From: Microcoleus vaginatus HSN003
GTDB taxonomy: Bacteria > Cyanobacteriota > Cyanobacteriia > Cyanobacteriales > Microcoleaceae
NCBI RefSeq assembly: GCF_022701255.1
Contig: NZ_CP031705.1
Span: 3,658,001-3,722,000, forward strand
DNA: 64,000 bases
Direction of reading: 5' to 3'
Of this stretch, positions 46,190 through 54,690 are shown piece after piece; within the stretch, counting starts at the first letter, position 1; each line of letters starts with the position of its first letter. The notes below the pieces were generated by a model, which had not been told where the DNA came from, searched no databases, and saw only the letters and a list, made by a program, of their open reading frames with translations. Position numbers and translations under genes: made by a program.

Positions 46190-47098
46190 ATGAGACAACA
46201 TATTGAACGGCTCAAACAAAATTTAGGCAAGACTATTGTTGGCAAAGCCGATGCTATTCGCTTGGTATTGGTAGCCGTGCTTTCGGGTGGACACGCGCTG
46301 CTGGAAGATGTGCCCGGTGTGGGAAAAACGCTGCTGGCGAAGTCTTTGGCGCGATCGATCGATGGCAAGTTTCAGCGGATTCAGTGCACTCCCGATTTGT
46401 TACCGACGGATGTCACCGGTACTAATATTTGGAATCCGCGCAGCGGAGAGTTTGAGTTTTTGCCCGGGCCCGTGTTTGCTAATGTTTTGCTTGCTGATGA
46501 AATCAATCGGGCGACGCCGCGAACTCAGTCAGCTTTGCTGGAAGTGATGGAAGAAAAGCAGGTGACAGTAGATGGAGTTTCTCGAACTGTTCCGACGCCG
46601 TTTTTTGTGATTGCGACTCAGAACCCGATCGAATATCAAGGCACTTTTCCGCTACCGGAAGCGCAGATGGATCGGTTTACTTTGTCTTTGACTTTGGGCT
46701 ATCCCGCTGCGTTGGAAGAGTTGCAAATGTTGGAACGGCTTTCTGATAGTTTTGCAGTGGAAGATTTGCAGCCTTGTATTTCTTTGGAACAGGTGCAGGA
46801 ATTGCGCCGTTTGTGCGCTGGTGTGAAGGTAGAAGCGTCTTTGAAACAGTATATTGTAGATTTGGTGCGATCGACGCGGGAAGATGAGGAGATTACTCTG
46901 GGGGTGAGTCCCCGGGGTGCGGTGGCTTTGCACCGGGCGTCCCAAGCTTTGGCATTTATGGAGGGCCGGGATTTTGCTACTGATGATGATGTTAAGTATG
47001 TGGCGCCGCACGTACTGTCTCACCGTTTGATTCCGGCGGGCGGAAGGAGGGCTAAGGCAATTGTTGACAAGTTGTTGCGCTCTGTTCCTATTCCTTAA
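46190..47098 (+). CDS. MoxR family AAA+ ATPase
   Basis: A 302-residue MoxR-type AAA+ ATPase. Walker A is EDVPGVGKTLLAK (about 40-52), Walker B is VLLADEINRA (about 98-107), and sensor 1 is in FFVIATQNPIE. The C-terminal lid has SPRGAVALHRASQALAFMEG. MoxR proteins act as chaperones with VWA and DUF58 partners, usually encoded next door. Here no DUF58 gene follows; the region after the stop holds repeats and an IS4 insertion, so the gene is an orphan. The VWA gene at 561 is far away and not obviously linked. Confidence 0.9.
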   Translation: MRQHIERLKQNLGKTIVGKADAIRLVLVAVLSGGHALLEDVPGVGKTLLAKSLARSIDGKFQRIQCTPDLLPTDVTGTNIWNPRSGEFEFLPGPVFANVLLADEINRATPRTQSALLEVMEEKQVTVDGVSRTVPTPFFVIATQNPIEYQGTFPLPEAQMDRFTLSLTLGYPAALEELQMLERLSDSFAVEDLQPCISLEQVQELRRLCAGVKVEASLKQYIVDLVRSTREDEEITLGVSPRGAVALHRASQALAFMEGRDFATDDDVKYVAPHVLSHRLIPAGGRRAKAIVDKLLRSVPIP

Positions 47099-47127
47099 AA
47101 GTTTGTAAGTAGGTTGCTTTAATTAAA

Positions 47128-47190
47128 GGAACAGGCAAGATGCCTATCCCATAATGAATTTCATTATGGGATAGGCCTGATGCCCGCCCT
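47128..47190. repeat. Inverted repeat related to the 32496 element
   Basis: GCCTATCCCATAATGAA (47142-47158) and TTCATTATGGGATAGGC (47160-47176) are perfect 17-bp arms around one base, preceded by GGAACAGGCAAGAT as in 32509-32523. It lies 30 bases after the moxR stop and could form a transcription-terminating hairpin. Confidence 0.55.
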
Positions 47191-47237
47191 TGTTATATCA
47201 AATCCGGTGGCATCGGAATTAATATTACCTACAGTCA

Positions 47238-47258
47238 GGAAACGGCACTGCCGTTTCC
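47238..47258. repeat. Dispersed palindrome, variant of the 28436 element
   Basis: GGAAACGGCACTGCCGTTTCC is a perfect palindrome with compensating changes relative to 28436-28456 (C to A and G to T in both arms), so base pairing is conserved. It is preceded by GTGGCATCGGAATTAATAT as at the other sites. Confidence 0.5.
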
Positions 47259-47372
47259 CTACCATTAATAGGGCGAGAGTTATATCCCAATACGGTTCAG
47301 TTAAGCCAGATCCCCCCTAGCCCCCCTTAAGAAGGGGGGGACAAGAACTTACTCAAAGTCCCCCTTCTTAAG

Positions 47373-48800
47373 CTATGCCTTACTCACATCTTTCTTAACA
47401 AAATCAGGCTTGACATCCGGGGGGGAATGGGTGGAAACTAATTTCCATGTACCAGCAATGTCATGCAAACGTTGCCAGCCTCGCCACAGGGTCTTGACAC
47501 CCGGTTCACCATCACATGAACGTCCTAAAAATCCACCTAATTTTGCAATCCAACGAATGCAATTACTTAAAGTTGGGGGTGATTCACTAGGGATAGGAGT
47601 CCCATGAATTGTGCAGTAAAGTGCTTGCCATTCATGGGTTTCGAGAATGGTGTCCCCTCCCAGCTCAGGATGATGACGAGATTCGTAAATCATCCACAAT
47701 AACCGCCATGCCACAATTGTGTAGGTTGAGATTGCCCGTTCGATGCGCTCGGCAGTTTCTAATTGTAGCTGTTCTAAACCGCATCCACTTTTAAGAACGT
47801 AATGATAGCGTTCGATTAACCAACGGTAACTGTACCAGCGTAAGCACTGGACAAGATCAGAGAAACCATTAATGGGCAAGGTGGTCAATAACAACCAGCT
47901 TACAGGCTTCTCTGTGGTCGGTGGGTTGTTTTCACTAGCCAGAATCACTTGCACTGTCAGCGGCTGTAAATTTTGGTGGTGAGGGTGGCTTTGAGGAGGT
48001 AGAATTTCGACTGTTGTAGCCTGCAGGTTCAGAGTCGCTTTACGAGCTTCTCGCTGCGGATTAGCTCGCAATTCCAAGTCCAGTTGTCCGGCGATCGGTA
48101 CTTTGGCGATCGCACCTTGTAGTCGCTCTACTTCTTTTGTACCATCAGAGTTCTTGACTTGACGGTTGTGATAGGCGCGAATTAACAACTGAGAATTCTC
48201 AGGTCTTTCAGTCGCTAAAAAGTCATAGATGTCGGCTTCGCGATCGGCTACCGTTAGTACAGTAATTGATTCTGGCATCACCTTCTGGGTCGCATCAAGA
48301 GCTGTTAACCAACGTTGGCTTTCTTTGTCTTTGGTTTCGGTTTGATTTCTGGAATGCTTCTTACCAATAGTCGCAGGATCTCGCGCCCATACTTGTTGGT
48401 GCAACACTCCTAATGGTACTCCATTGGCAGAGCTACAAAATACTGAGTGAACTTTCAGACCCCGACTGGTGGCACTATCCAAGTGTCCCATTCCTTTCTT
48501 GCTGGGATGGTGGGTGAAATTCAGTTCTGTGGTGTCCTGAATCGCCAGAACCATTGGGTGTACTTTGATTCGTTCGATGGTACTTCTTTGGTGGGCTTGG
48601 CGAATCGCATCTGACGAGACTCGTGGAGATGACCAAAAGTCATAAGCCCCTTGGGTGGCTGCCCAATCCCCTGATGCTTGTGGCACAGTGGCATGGGGCT
48701 GTGAGGCTAAGTCTGAGACAATTCGCACCAGTCTTTTCTGGCGACGCCGATCGCCTAAACAAGCAAATTGTAGTTCTGCTACTGCCCATTCTGCCGTCAT
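47373..48800 (-). CDS. IS4-family (Tn5-like) transposase, copy 2
   Basis: A 475-residue protein identical to the product of the copy at 36818-38245, with the same IQDTTELNF, ADREADIYDF and YRWLIERYHY catalytic elements. The stop codon is again inside the terminal inverted repeat. Both copies look intact and potentially active. Identity over the whole protein implies a recent origin or gene conversion. Together with copy 1 it bounds a 9.1-kb segment that could in principle be inverted by recombination. Confidence 0.93.
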   Translation of the reverse strand: MTAEWAVAELQFACLGDRRRQKRLVRIVSDLASQPHATVPQASGDWAATQGAYDFWSSPRVSSDAIRQAHQRSTIERIKVHPMVLAIQDTTELNFTHHPSKKGMGHLDSATSRGLKVHSVFCSSANGVPLGVLHQQVWARDPATIGKKHSRNQTETKDKESQRWLTALDATQKVMPESITVLTVADREADIYDFLATERPENSQLLIRAYHNRQVKNSDGTKEVERLQGAIAKVPIAGQLDLELRANPQREARKATLNLQATTVEILPPQSHPHHQNLQPLTVQVILASENNPPTTEKPVSWLLLTTLPINGFSDLVQCLRWYSYRWLIERYHYVLKSGCGLEQLQLETAERIERAISTYTIVAWRLLWMIYESRHHPELGGDTILETHEWQALYCTIHGTPIPSESPPTLSNCIRWIAKLGGFLGRSCDGEPGVKTLWRGWQRLHDIAGTWKLVSTHSPPDVKPDFVKKDVSKA

Positions 48801-48948
48801 AGTTCCTCACTCGCCTCTGATACCGTAATTTCAGGCTTACTTGATTCGGTTCCTGGTTGTCAATCCTACTCCAAGGGAGCGAGCGCCCGGAGGTCGCTCC
48901 GGCTTGAGCCGGAGCGCCTTTGTTAAGAAAGATGTGAGTAAGGCATAG
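47373..48948 (-). mobile_element. IS4-family (Tn5-like) insertion sequence, copy 2
   Basis: 1576 bp, the same length and the same 28-bp ends as the copy at 36670, in opposite orientation, flanked by a 9-bp direct repeat CTTCTTAAG. The hairpin between the right end and the transposase start is also present. Intact duplications on both sides show that it inserted as a single element. Confidence 0.92.
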
Positions 48949-49079
48949 CTTCTTAAGGGGGATGCGAGGGGGATCTCCGAGGAATAAACAGTTTTAACCC
49001 AAGCGTATTGAGTTATATCCGAGGGGGGCTAATGATTATTTTGGGGTAGGGAAACAGCATTGCCTTACTACTTTTTTAA

Positions 49080-50288
49080 TCACGGCTTAATAGCACTCTC
49101 AAACAGCGCCACTAATTTTTTGGCCTCTAAATCAACATTGTGTTGTTGAGCAACTCTCTCGGCTCCTGTTTTCCCCATTTCTTCTAGTTTTTCTACAGGT
49201 GCTTCCAATACCGCGCGCATTGCTACGGCTAATGCTTCTGCGGAACCGGGAGGAACTAACCAACCGCAAACACCGGGTTCTACGAGCTCCGGGATGCCAG
49301 CAACATAAGTGCTAATTACGGGCCGATTGAGAGCGAGGGCTTCCATAATTACGACGGGCAAACCTTCAGCAAAACTCGGCAATACCATTGCCCGTGAAGC
49401 TAAAATCTCTTGCTGAACTCGATCGCCACTGGCCCAGCCGGTAATTTCTATATGGTTTTGCAGGCCGAGTTGCAGAATCTGCTGTTCAATATCCGATCGC
49501 AGTGGCCCGTCTCCTACCAGTACCAACTTAAACTCTAAGCCTTGAACTGCTAGCAAGTTAGCAGCTTCTAGCAACAACAAATGACCTTTTTGTTCGCTGA
49601 GCCGCCCAACACAAGCTAAGCGGGGTGCTGCGGGTATGGGGACGTAGGGTGCAGCTAAAAATGCAGCATCTACACCACAGTGTATGACGTGAATTTTTGA
49701 CCAAAAAGTGCGATCGCACCACCGAAAAAGCTGACTTTTACCGAAGGAACTAACTGCTGCTACAAAGGTCGATCGCTTAATTTTTTCGTCTAACGAAATA
49801 AGTGTTGCTTTATCAAATTCTTCAGGGCCGTGAACGGTGAAGCTGTAAGTCGGGCCGCCAAGCACGCGGCACAACATTGCGACTGTTGTGGAATTTGTCC
49901 CGAAGTGAGCGTGAACGTGTGCTGTACCCGATTCTGCAAACCAATTTAAAAGAATGCAAGCTTCGGCTAAATAAGCTAGATGCAGCAAAATCCCCCGTTC
50001 CGAGTGCCAGCCAACTTTGAACATTAACCGCACAGCTTCGATGAATCGAATGGGTCTAGTTGCGGCAACGCGCAGCAAAGCCCACGCTAACCCCTGTACA
50101 CCAACTCCTAAGATTACTTTAGTCAATTCTTGCTCTAGTTTGTCGGCCTCATCCACGAGTTCTGACTCGCAGGATCGGATCGAATAACGTGCGACTTTCA
50201 TGCCGCAATTTTCAACTGCTAGCACTTCTCTGCGGACAAAGCTGTGGCTGACTTTGGGATATTGGTTGACTAAATAAGCGATGTTCAT
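49080..50288 (-). CDS. GT4 family glycosyltransferase
   Basis: A 402-residue GT-B glycosyltransferase. N-terminal Rossmann half: MNIAYLVNQYPKVSHSFVRR. The acceptor-side HVHAHFGTNSTTVAMLC and the nucleotide-sugar half contain RLACVGRLSEQKGHLLLLEA, LVLVGDGPLR and the EGLPVVIMEAL motif with its E-x7-E-type glutamates. The pattern resembles colanic-acid glycosyltransferases (WcaL/WcaC type), so a role in exopolysaccharide synthesis is likely. It is isolated from the main glycan block at 18-30 kb. It is divergent from the Ycf54 gene with a 700-base gap. Confidence 0.88.
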   Translation of the reverse strand: MNIAYLVNQYPKVSHSFVRREVLAVENCGMKVARYSIRSCESELVDEADKLEQELTKVILGVGVQGLAWALLRVAATRPIRFIEAVRLMFKVGWHSERGILLHLAYLAEACILLNWFAESGTAHVHAHFGTNSTTVAMLCRVLGGPTYSFTVHGPEEFDKATLISLDEKIKRSTFVAAVSSFGKSQLFRWCDRTFWSKIHVIHCGVDAAFLAAPYVPIPAAPRLACVGRLSEQKGHLLLLEAANLLAVQGLEFKLVLVGDGPLRSDIEQQILQLGLQNHIEITGWASGDRVQQEILASRAMVLPSFAEGLPVVIMEALALNRPVISTYVAGIPELVEPGVCGWLVPPGSAEALAVAMRAVLEAPVEKLEEMGKTGAERVAQQHNVDLEAKKLVALFESAIKP

Positions 50289-50988
50289 GAAGGGGAGAAA
50301 ATTTTATGGTAAAACTTAGATTAGTTTAGCCTTTAGCTGCATTCCTTGGAAAACAAATTTAGCTGATTTGTTGAGCTTATTGGAGCATGGGCGGAGGGCG
50401 ATCGCTTTTGGCAAAACGGGGAAGTGACAGCGGGGTGAGGGCTATTTCGGTCAGAGCAAATCAATCCACACATTTTACATTTCACTACAATAGTAAAGAC
50501 TATTTTTAGGTAGTAGTCACAAACCTTTGATTTTCCCGCGAGTATTTTTATCACCTGAAAGCCTTTTTTTAGGGTTCGCAATCAAAAACTGTCCGAAGTG
50601 TTTTCATCTGCAAATCACTCTCAATCAGGTTTAACAGCCCCAGATTGCCTCAATAATTGGTAATTATTCAACGTGCAATTCCATCTAATTTCCTATTGTC
50701 ACCTAAATTTTCCCAAAAATCAGCAGCCCGAAAAATAATCGCCCAAATCCCCCAACAAGTGGCAACTCTCGCAACTCTCACAACTCCCCCAACTCTCACC
50801 ACCAAAGATTTTTCTGAGGCGACTTGCTCTGCATCTACCCAAGATGACAGCAAATAAGGTAAAGTAAACGGCACAAGAGTCTAGAACTCTCCAACGACCG
50901 CAACTCGGTCAACCAGCCCCTGACCAGCAAAACTGGCAGATACAGGCGGCATAAACCGCTAACCGTCAACCCCTAACAACCGAGAAAA
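50289..50988. other. Long intergenic region with a short nonamer repeat
   Basis: 700 bases between divergent genes. A nonamer-like repeat CAACTCTCG/CAACTCTCA/CAACTCCCC/CAACTCTCA occupies about 50763-50798. Further on, AACTGGCAGATACAGGCGGC and neighbouring short inverted pieces could form a leader hairpin. No reliable ORF is visible. It should carry the promoters of ycf54 and of the glycosyltransferase gene. Confidence 0.4.
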
Positions 50989-51315
50989 ATGCAAACCTAC
51001 TACTACGTTTTAGCCAGCCAACGCTTTTTGCTAGAAGAAGAAGCCCTAGATGAAGTGTTTAAAGAAAGAACTCGCAACTACAACGAACAAGAAAAGGAAA
51101 TAGACTTCTGGTTGGTCAAACAGCCCGCTTTCCTAGAAGCACCGACAATGGCAGAAGTTAAAGCAAAATGCCCTCAGCCAGCCGCCGCTATTATTTCTAT
51201 CGATCCTGTCTTCATCACTTGGTTGAAACTGCGATTAGAATATGTACTGACAGGTGAATTTCAAGCACCATCACCAACTATTCCCGATGCCCTCGCCTCC
51301 CTACAGACAGCATGA
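50989..51315 (+). CDS. ycf54: Ycf54, Mg-protoporphyrin IX monomethyl ester cyclase subunit/assembly factor
   Basis: A 108-residue protein matching Ycf54 across its length: TYYYVLASQRFLLEEEALDE at the start, EIDFWLVKQPAFLEAP, AEVKAKCPQPAAAIISIDP and FITWLKLRLEYVLTGEF. Ycf54 is required with AcsF for the oxidative cyclase that forms ring E of chlorophyll, at the membrane. The family is restricted to oxygenic phototrophs, which supports the cyanobacterial assignment. The downstream gene overlaps its stop by four bases (ATGA, 51312-51315), so the two are translationally coupled. Confidence 0.95.
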   Translation: MQTYYYVLASQRFLLEEEALDEVFKERTRNYNEQEKEIDFWLVKQPAFLEAPTMAEVKAKCPQPAAAIISIDPVFITWLKLRLEYVLTGEFQAPSPTIPDALASLQTA

Positions 51316-52049
51316 ATAAAATAGCAGAATATCCGACGCAAAAACTAACAACAATTAGGGGTAAATTGTACAAATTTATTTTGTCTCTTCCCCTATTTTC
51401 TGCTACTTCGATCGCCCTTTTAGTCTTGACAATTTTATCGAGTTCTGTTAAAGCTCAATCGAGCTGCCAACCGCCTCAGCCCGATGAATACCTACTGTTA
51501 ATTGTCACCACAACCCCCGAACAGCAAGAAAGAGCAAAACGCTCTTTCCCTGGAAATACTAACAACACAGTTTGTCGGTACATCAATGACACGGTGACGC
51601 GAGTTGGTGGCTTTCGGGACTCGCAAATCGCCAGCGATTGGGTTAAATACATCGAAGATGTTGTCGGATTACAAGCTTACGTAGTACGATCGCCCGCAGC
51701 GGCACTACCGCAAAATTTGCCAGTCTACAACCCTCAGCCAGCACCAGGTTCTGAACCCATCACTAATCCTTCAACGGGCAATCTTGCCTTTAATCCCCAA
51801 CCCCTGGGGCCTGGTTATGCAGTGTTAGTCGATTACTTCAACCAACCGGAATTAGCCACCCAAGTCAGGCAAGCATTAGGCACGCAAGTAGGCTTAGCTT
51901 CCTACGGCCAGCGTCCCTTTTTATTCGTCGCTTATACAACGGATCAAAACGCCGCTACTGCTGCGGTAAAAGCATTGAGCGATCGAGGTTTTTGGCCGAT
52001 GTTAGTAGACAGCCGCCGAGTTACCGTAATTGCTCCCGCTGTTCGCTAA
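51312..52049 (+). CDS. Exported protein with two SPOR-like segments, unknown function
   Basis: A 245-residue protein with a hydrophobic signal or anchor (about 23-48, KFILSLPLFSATSIALLVLT) ending near VKAQSSC. The mature part holds two related units, about 55-125 (EYLLLIVTTTPEQQERAKRS ... VVGLQAYVV) and about 165-240 (YAVLVDYFNQPELATQVRQA ... RGFWPMLVDSRRVTVI), separated by a Pro-rich linker. The alternation of strands and helices resembles SPOR-like domains, although typical SPOR motifs are not clear. It is translationally coupled to ycf54. Confidence 0.65.
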   Translation: MNKIAEYPTQKLTTIRGKLYKFILSLPLFSATSIALLVLTILSSSVKAQSSCQPPQPDEYLLLIVTTTPEQQERAKRSFPGNTNNTVCRYINDTVTRVGGFRDSQIASDWVKYIEDVVGLQAYVVRSPAAALPQNLPVYNPQPAPGSEPITNPSTGNLAFNPQPLGPGYAVLVDYFNQPELATQVRQALGTQVGLASYGQRPFLFVAYTTDQNAATAAVKALSDRGFWPMLVDSRRVTVIAPAVR

Positions 52050-52134
52050 AAGATAACCTACCCCCACGATCATTCGGATCTGGAAATCGCTACTACACTT
52101 GCCTCTCGTCCTAGCAGGGGGGGACTAATAACAA

Positions 52135-54231
52135 TTATTGTTGTGGTTGGGATTCTAGCGGGCTGCTTCCTAGCTGACTTTCTGCCCGCTTTTTTGCTTC
52201 TATTGCCGCTCCGTAATCTGGTTTGTAGCGAATTGCTTTGTCATAGGAGGCGATCGCATCTTCGTATCTTTTTACCGCTACAAGTGCATTACCGCGGCTA
52301 TACCATGCTTCCGAGTAGTCTTGCTTGACATAAACGGCTTCGTTGTAAGAGGCGATCGCATCTTCGTACCGTTTCAAATTGTACTGGGCATTGCCTCTAT
52401 TGTACCACGCTTGATATTCTTTCGGGTTTAAATCTAAGGCTCTGTTGTAACACTCAATTGCTTGTTCATACTTGCGTAATTCGTGGTACGACCAACCTAA
52501 ATTGTACCATGCTTGATAATAATCGGGTTTTAATTTTACAGCTTTTTCGTAAGCTTCTACCGCTTCTTCATATCGGCGCATTTTTAGCAAAGCGATGCCT
52601 TTACTGTACCAGGCTTGATAAAAATTTGGCTGAAACCGCACGGCTTTTTCGTAGGCTTCAAAAGCTTCTTTATTTTTGTTTAATTCTAGGAAAATATTGC
52701 CTAAGTTATACCAAGCTTCAAAATTATCGAATTTAATTTCAACTGCTTTTTGATAGGATTCTACGGCTCGCTCGTACTGTTTTAATTTTTGGTGAGCTTG
52801 TCCCAGATTGTACCAAGCACGGTACAAGTTAGGCTGAAATTGTACGGCTTTTTCGTAGGAGGCGATCGCCTCTTCGTACCGCTGCGAATCTAACAGAGTA
52901 TCGCCTCTGCCTTCCCAAGCTGCGGCATAGTCGGGCTGGATTTTCAAAGCGTTATCAAAAGATGCGATCGCCTCTTGAGACTGTTGCAACTTCTCCAAAG
53001 CATAACCGCGTCCCGTCCAAGCTTCCAAGTATTCCGGCTTTAATTCTATGGCTTTATCATAAGCTGACTGCGATTCTTGGTATTTTTTCAATTCATATAA
53101 AGTTTTGGCTTTTTCCTGCCAAACTTCCGCGTAGTCCGGCCTGAGAGTTATTGCTCGCTCGTAAGCTGCCAGAGCTTCTTCAAATCGGCTTAAATTGTAA
53201 AGAGTATTGCCTCGGTTGTACAGGTCAGTTGCATTGGCAGAATTAAAAGTGTTTACACCATAAATAGATGCTATAATACTGATGCCAATTAAACTGGCGA
53301 TCGACAATATTTTAAAATACAGTTTTTTTCGGGATTTTATAGGCTTATTCGCAGCAGCAACCGGAGGCAATACAGGAACTGTACCGCTGAAAGAATTTTT
53401 CAATCCTTTAATAGCTTGCAGCGTTTCGCCGGCACTAGAATAACGTTGCCGAAAATCGTACTTTACCATCTTATCTAAAATCTTCGCAAATTCAGGACTG
53501 ACTGATGTTTTGTCCTGCCATATAATTTCCTCTGTATCGGGGTTTTTTGGCATTTGGTGAGGATTTATGCCAGTGAGGAACTGAATTGCGATCGCACCGA
53601 CGGCATAGATATCGCTGCTGAGTTTGGGGTTGCCGTGAGATTGTTCGCTGGGCATATAACCGGGAGTACCGATGCTCACACTCAAGCTATTCTTGGGCTG
53701 AGGAGTTGTGATTTGAGTAGTAATTTCTTTGACTGCGCCGAAGTCAATTAAAACTAATTTTCCGTCTCGATCTCTGCGGAGAATATTACGAGGATTGACA
53801 TCGCGGTGAATTACATTTTGCTGGTGTACAAAGTCTAAAATTTCCAGAAGTTCTTGCAATATACAAATGACTTGATCTTCCTGCATGACTCCCGCATTCC
53901 CAGGAGAAGCGGGCGTAATTTCTTGACTTAAATCGTGACCTTCTATAAATTCTTGAACGAGGTAAAACTCTTGATTCTCTTCAAAAAAAGCAAAAAGTCG
54001 GGGAATGCGATCGTGATTTCCCAATTTGTACAAAACTTGGGCTTCGGTATCGAATAAACGTCTAGCTACCTGTAGAGTTTCCGGATCAGTTGCTTGAGGT
54101 TTAAGTTGCTTGACGACGCAGAGGTGATTGCCTGGTAGCTGCTTATCTTCAGCTAAATAAGTTTGAGCAAATCCGCCGCCTCCCAAGTGACGGATAATAC
54201 TGTAGCGATTGCCGAGTGTTATTCCAAGCAT
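52135..54231 (-). CDS. Serine/threonine protein kinase with C-terminal TPR repeats
   Basis: About 698 residues from ATG 54231. AGGTGA lies nine bases upstream; an ATG nine bases earlier at 54240 is also possible. The kinase domain (about 10-285) has the glycine loop LGGGGFAQTYLAED, the ATP-binding Lys (VVKQLK), the catalytic loop HRDVNPRN and DFGAVKE. The usual Lys of HRDxKPxN is Asn here, which is unusual. One transmembrane helix (about 308-330, ILSIASLIGISIIASIYGV) is followed by about ten TPR units, most with the YN.G......YE.A...Y..A spacing. The TPR part is predicted on the opposite side of the membrane from the kinase, suggesting envelope sensing. Confidence 0.88.
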   Translation of the reverse strand: MLGITLGNRYSIIRHLGGGGFAQTYLAEDKQLPGNHLCVVKQLKPQATDPETLQVARRLFDTEAQVLYKLGNHDRIPRLFAFFEENQEFYLVQEFIEGHDLSQEITPASPGNAGVMQEDQVICILQELLEILDFVHQQNVIHRDVNPRNILRRDRDGKLVLIDFGAVKEITTQITTPQPKNSLSVSIGTPGYMPSEQSHGNPKLSSDIYAVGAIAIQFLTGINPHQMPKNPDTEEIIWQDKTSVSPEFAKILDKMVKYDFRQRYSSAGETLQAIKGLKNSFSGTVPVLPPVAAANKPIKSRKKLYFKILSIASLIGISIIASIYGVNTFNSANATDLYNRGNTLYNLSRFEEALAAYERAITLRPDYAEVWQEKAKTLYELKKYQESQSAYDKAIELKPEYLEAWTGRGYALEKLQQSQEAIASFDNALKIQPDYAAAWEGRGDTLLDSQRYEEAIASYEKAVQFQPNLYRAWYNLGQAHQKLKQYERAVESYQKAVEIKFDNFEAWYNLGNIFLELNKNKEAFEAYEKAVRFQPNFYQAWYSKGIALLKMRRYEEAVEAYEKAVKLKPDYYQAWYNLGWSYHELRKYEQAIECYNRALDLNPKEYQAWYNRGNAQYNLKRYEDAIASYNEAVYVKQDYSEAWYSRGNALVAVKRYEDAIASYDKAIRYKPDYGAAIEAKKRAESQLGSSPLESQPQQ

Positions 54232-54250
54232 GAAATTCACCTAATATTTC

Positions 54251-54582
54251 CTAGTCTTTGGGAGAATTAGCTTCCAACCAAGCTGTCAAATCTTCCGCCT
54301 TTGAAAATTTTAACATAGCCTATCTAAATTTTTGAATTGGTCGAACGACAAGTGGGGAGTTTGAATTTCCCTACAATCAATTTTAGGGTGGCATCCATTA
54401 TGCAGTTCTTCAATCAGTAATTTAGTTCCCTCAGTTGTTACTGTATTTTACAAAGCTAGCTTGCCCAAGGTCGGCAGGTTTAGAAGTTGGGTTTCAATCA
54501 TTACAGATGTGCCGTTGTTGAGTTTTGCGATCGCCTTTAAGTAGCTATCTTTGGCTCCGATGTAAGGCGCGCGGTGCGAACT
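54251..54582 (-). pseudogene. Decayed ORF, possibly a PD-(D/E)XK nuclease-like (Rpn/DUF4351 type) remnant
   Basis: On the minus strand from 54582, a protein-like stretch reads RAPYIGAKDSYLKAIAKLNN, continues to VMIETQLLNLPTLGKLAL, hits TAA, and continues in frame with TKLLIEELHNGCHP up to DRLC and a stop at 54310. A frame shift then continues as MLKFSKAEDLTAWLEANS, stopping at 54251. The LLxF(S/T)xxxDLxxWL-type ending resembles the C-terminus of nuclease/transposase-like families common in cyanobacteria. No start codon is apparent. It looks like a gene fragment with internal loss; the family assignment is tentative. Confidence 0.4.
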
Positions 54583-54690
54583 TTACTGTGACAGTCTGTT
54601 TGCTTTCTTGCTTGTTCCCTCCCCTTAGTAAGGGGAGGGTTAGAGTAGAGTTCTAGATTTTTGCGGGCATGGGGATGCTCCCACTCTAAC

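Larger units (their letters stand above)
47308..48976. repeat. Palindromic repeat element B, split by the IS
   Basis: Removing the IS and one CTTCTTAAG (47364-47372 and 48949-48957) restores an ~84-bp palindrome like element A. Here the IS sits in the right arm; in element A it sits in the left arm. Confidence 0.65.

Noticed and set aside
38246..47372. Composite transposon formed by the two IS4 copies
   Set aside because: Each copy has its own matching target duplication on both sides, which indicates two independent insertions.
50657..50857. 66-codon ORF over the CAACTCTCA repeat
   Set aside because: It is driven by low-complexity repeat sequence and has no family features.
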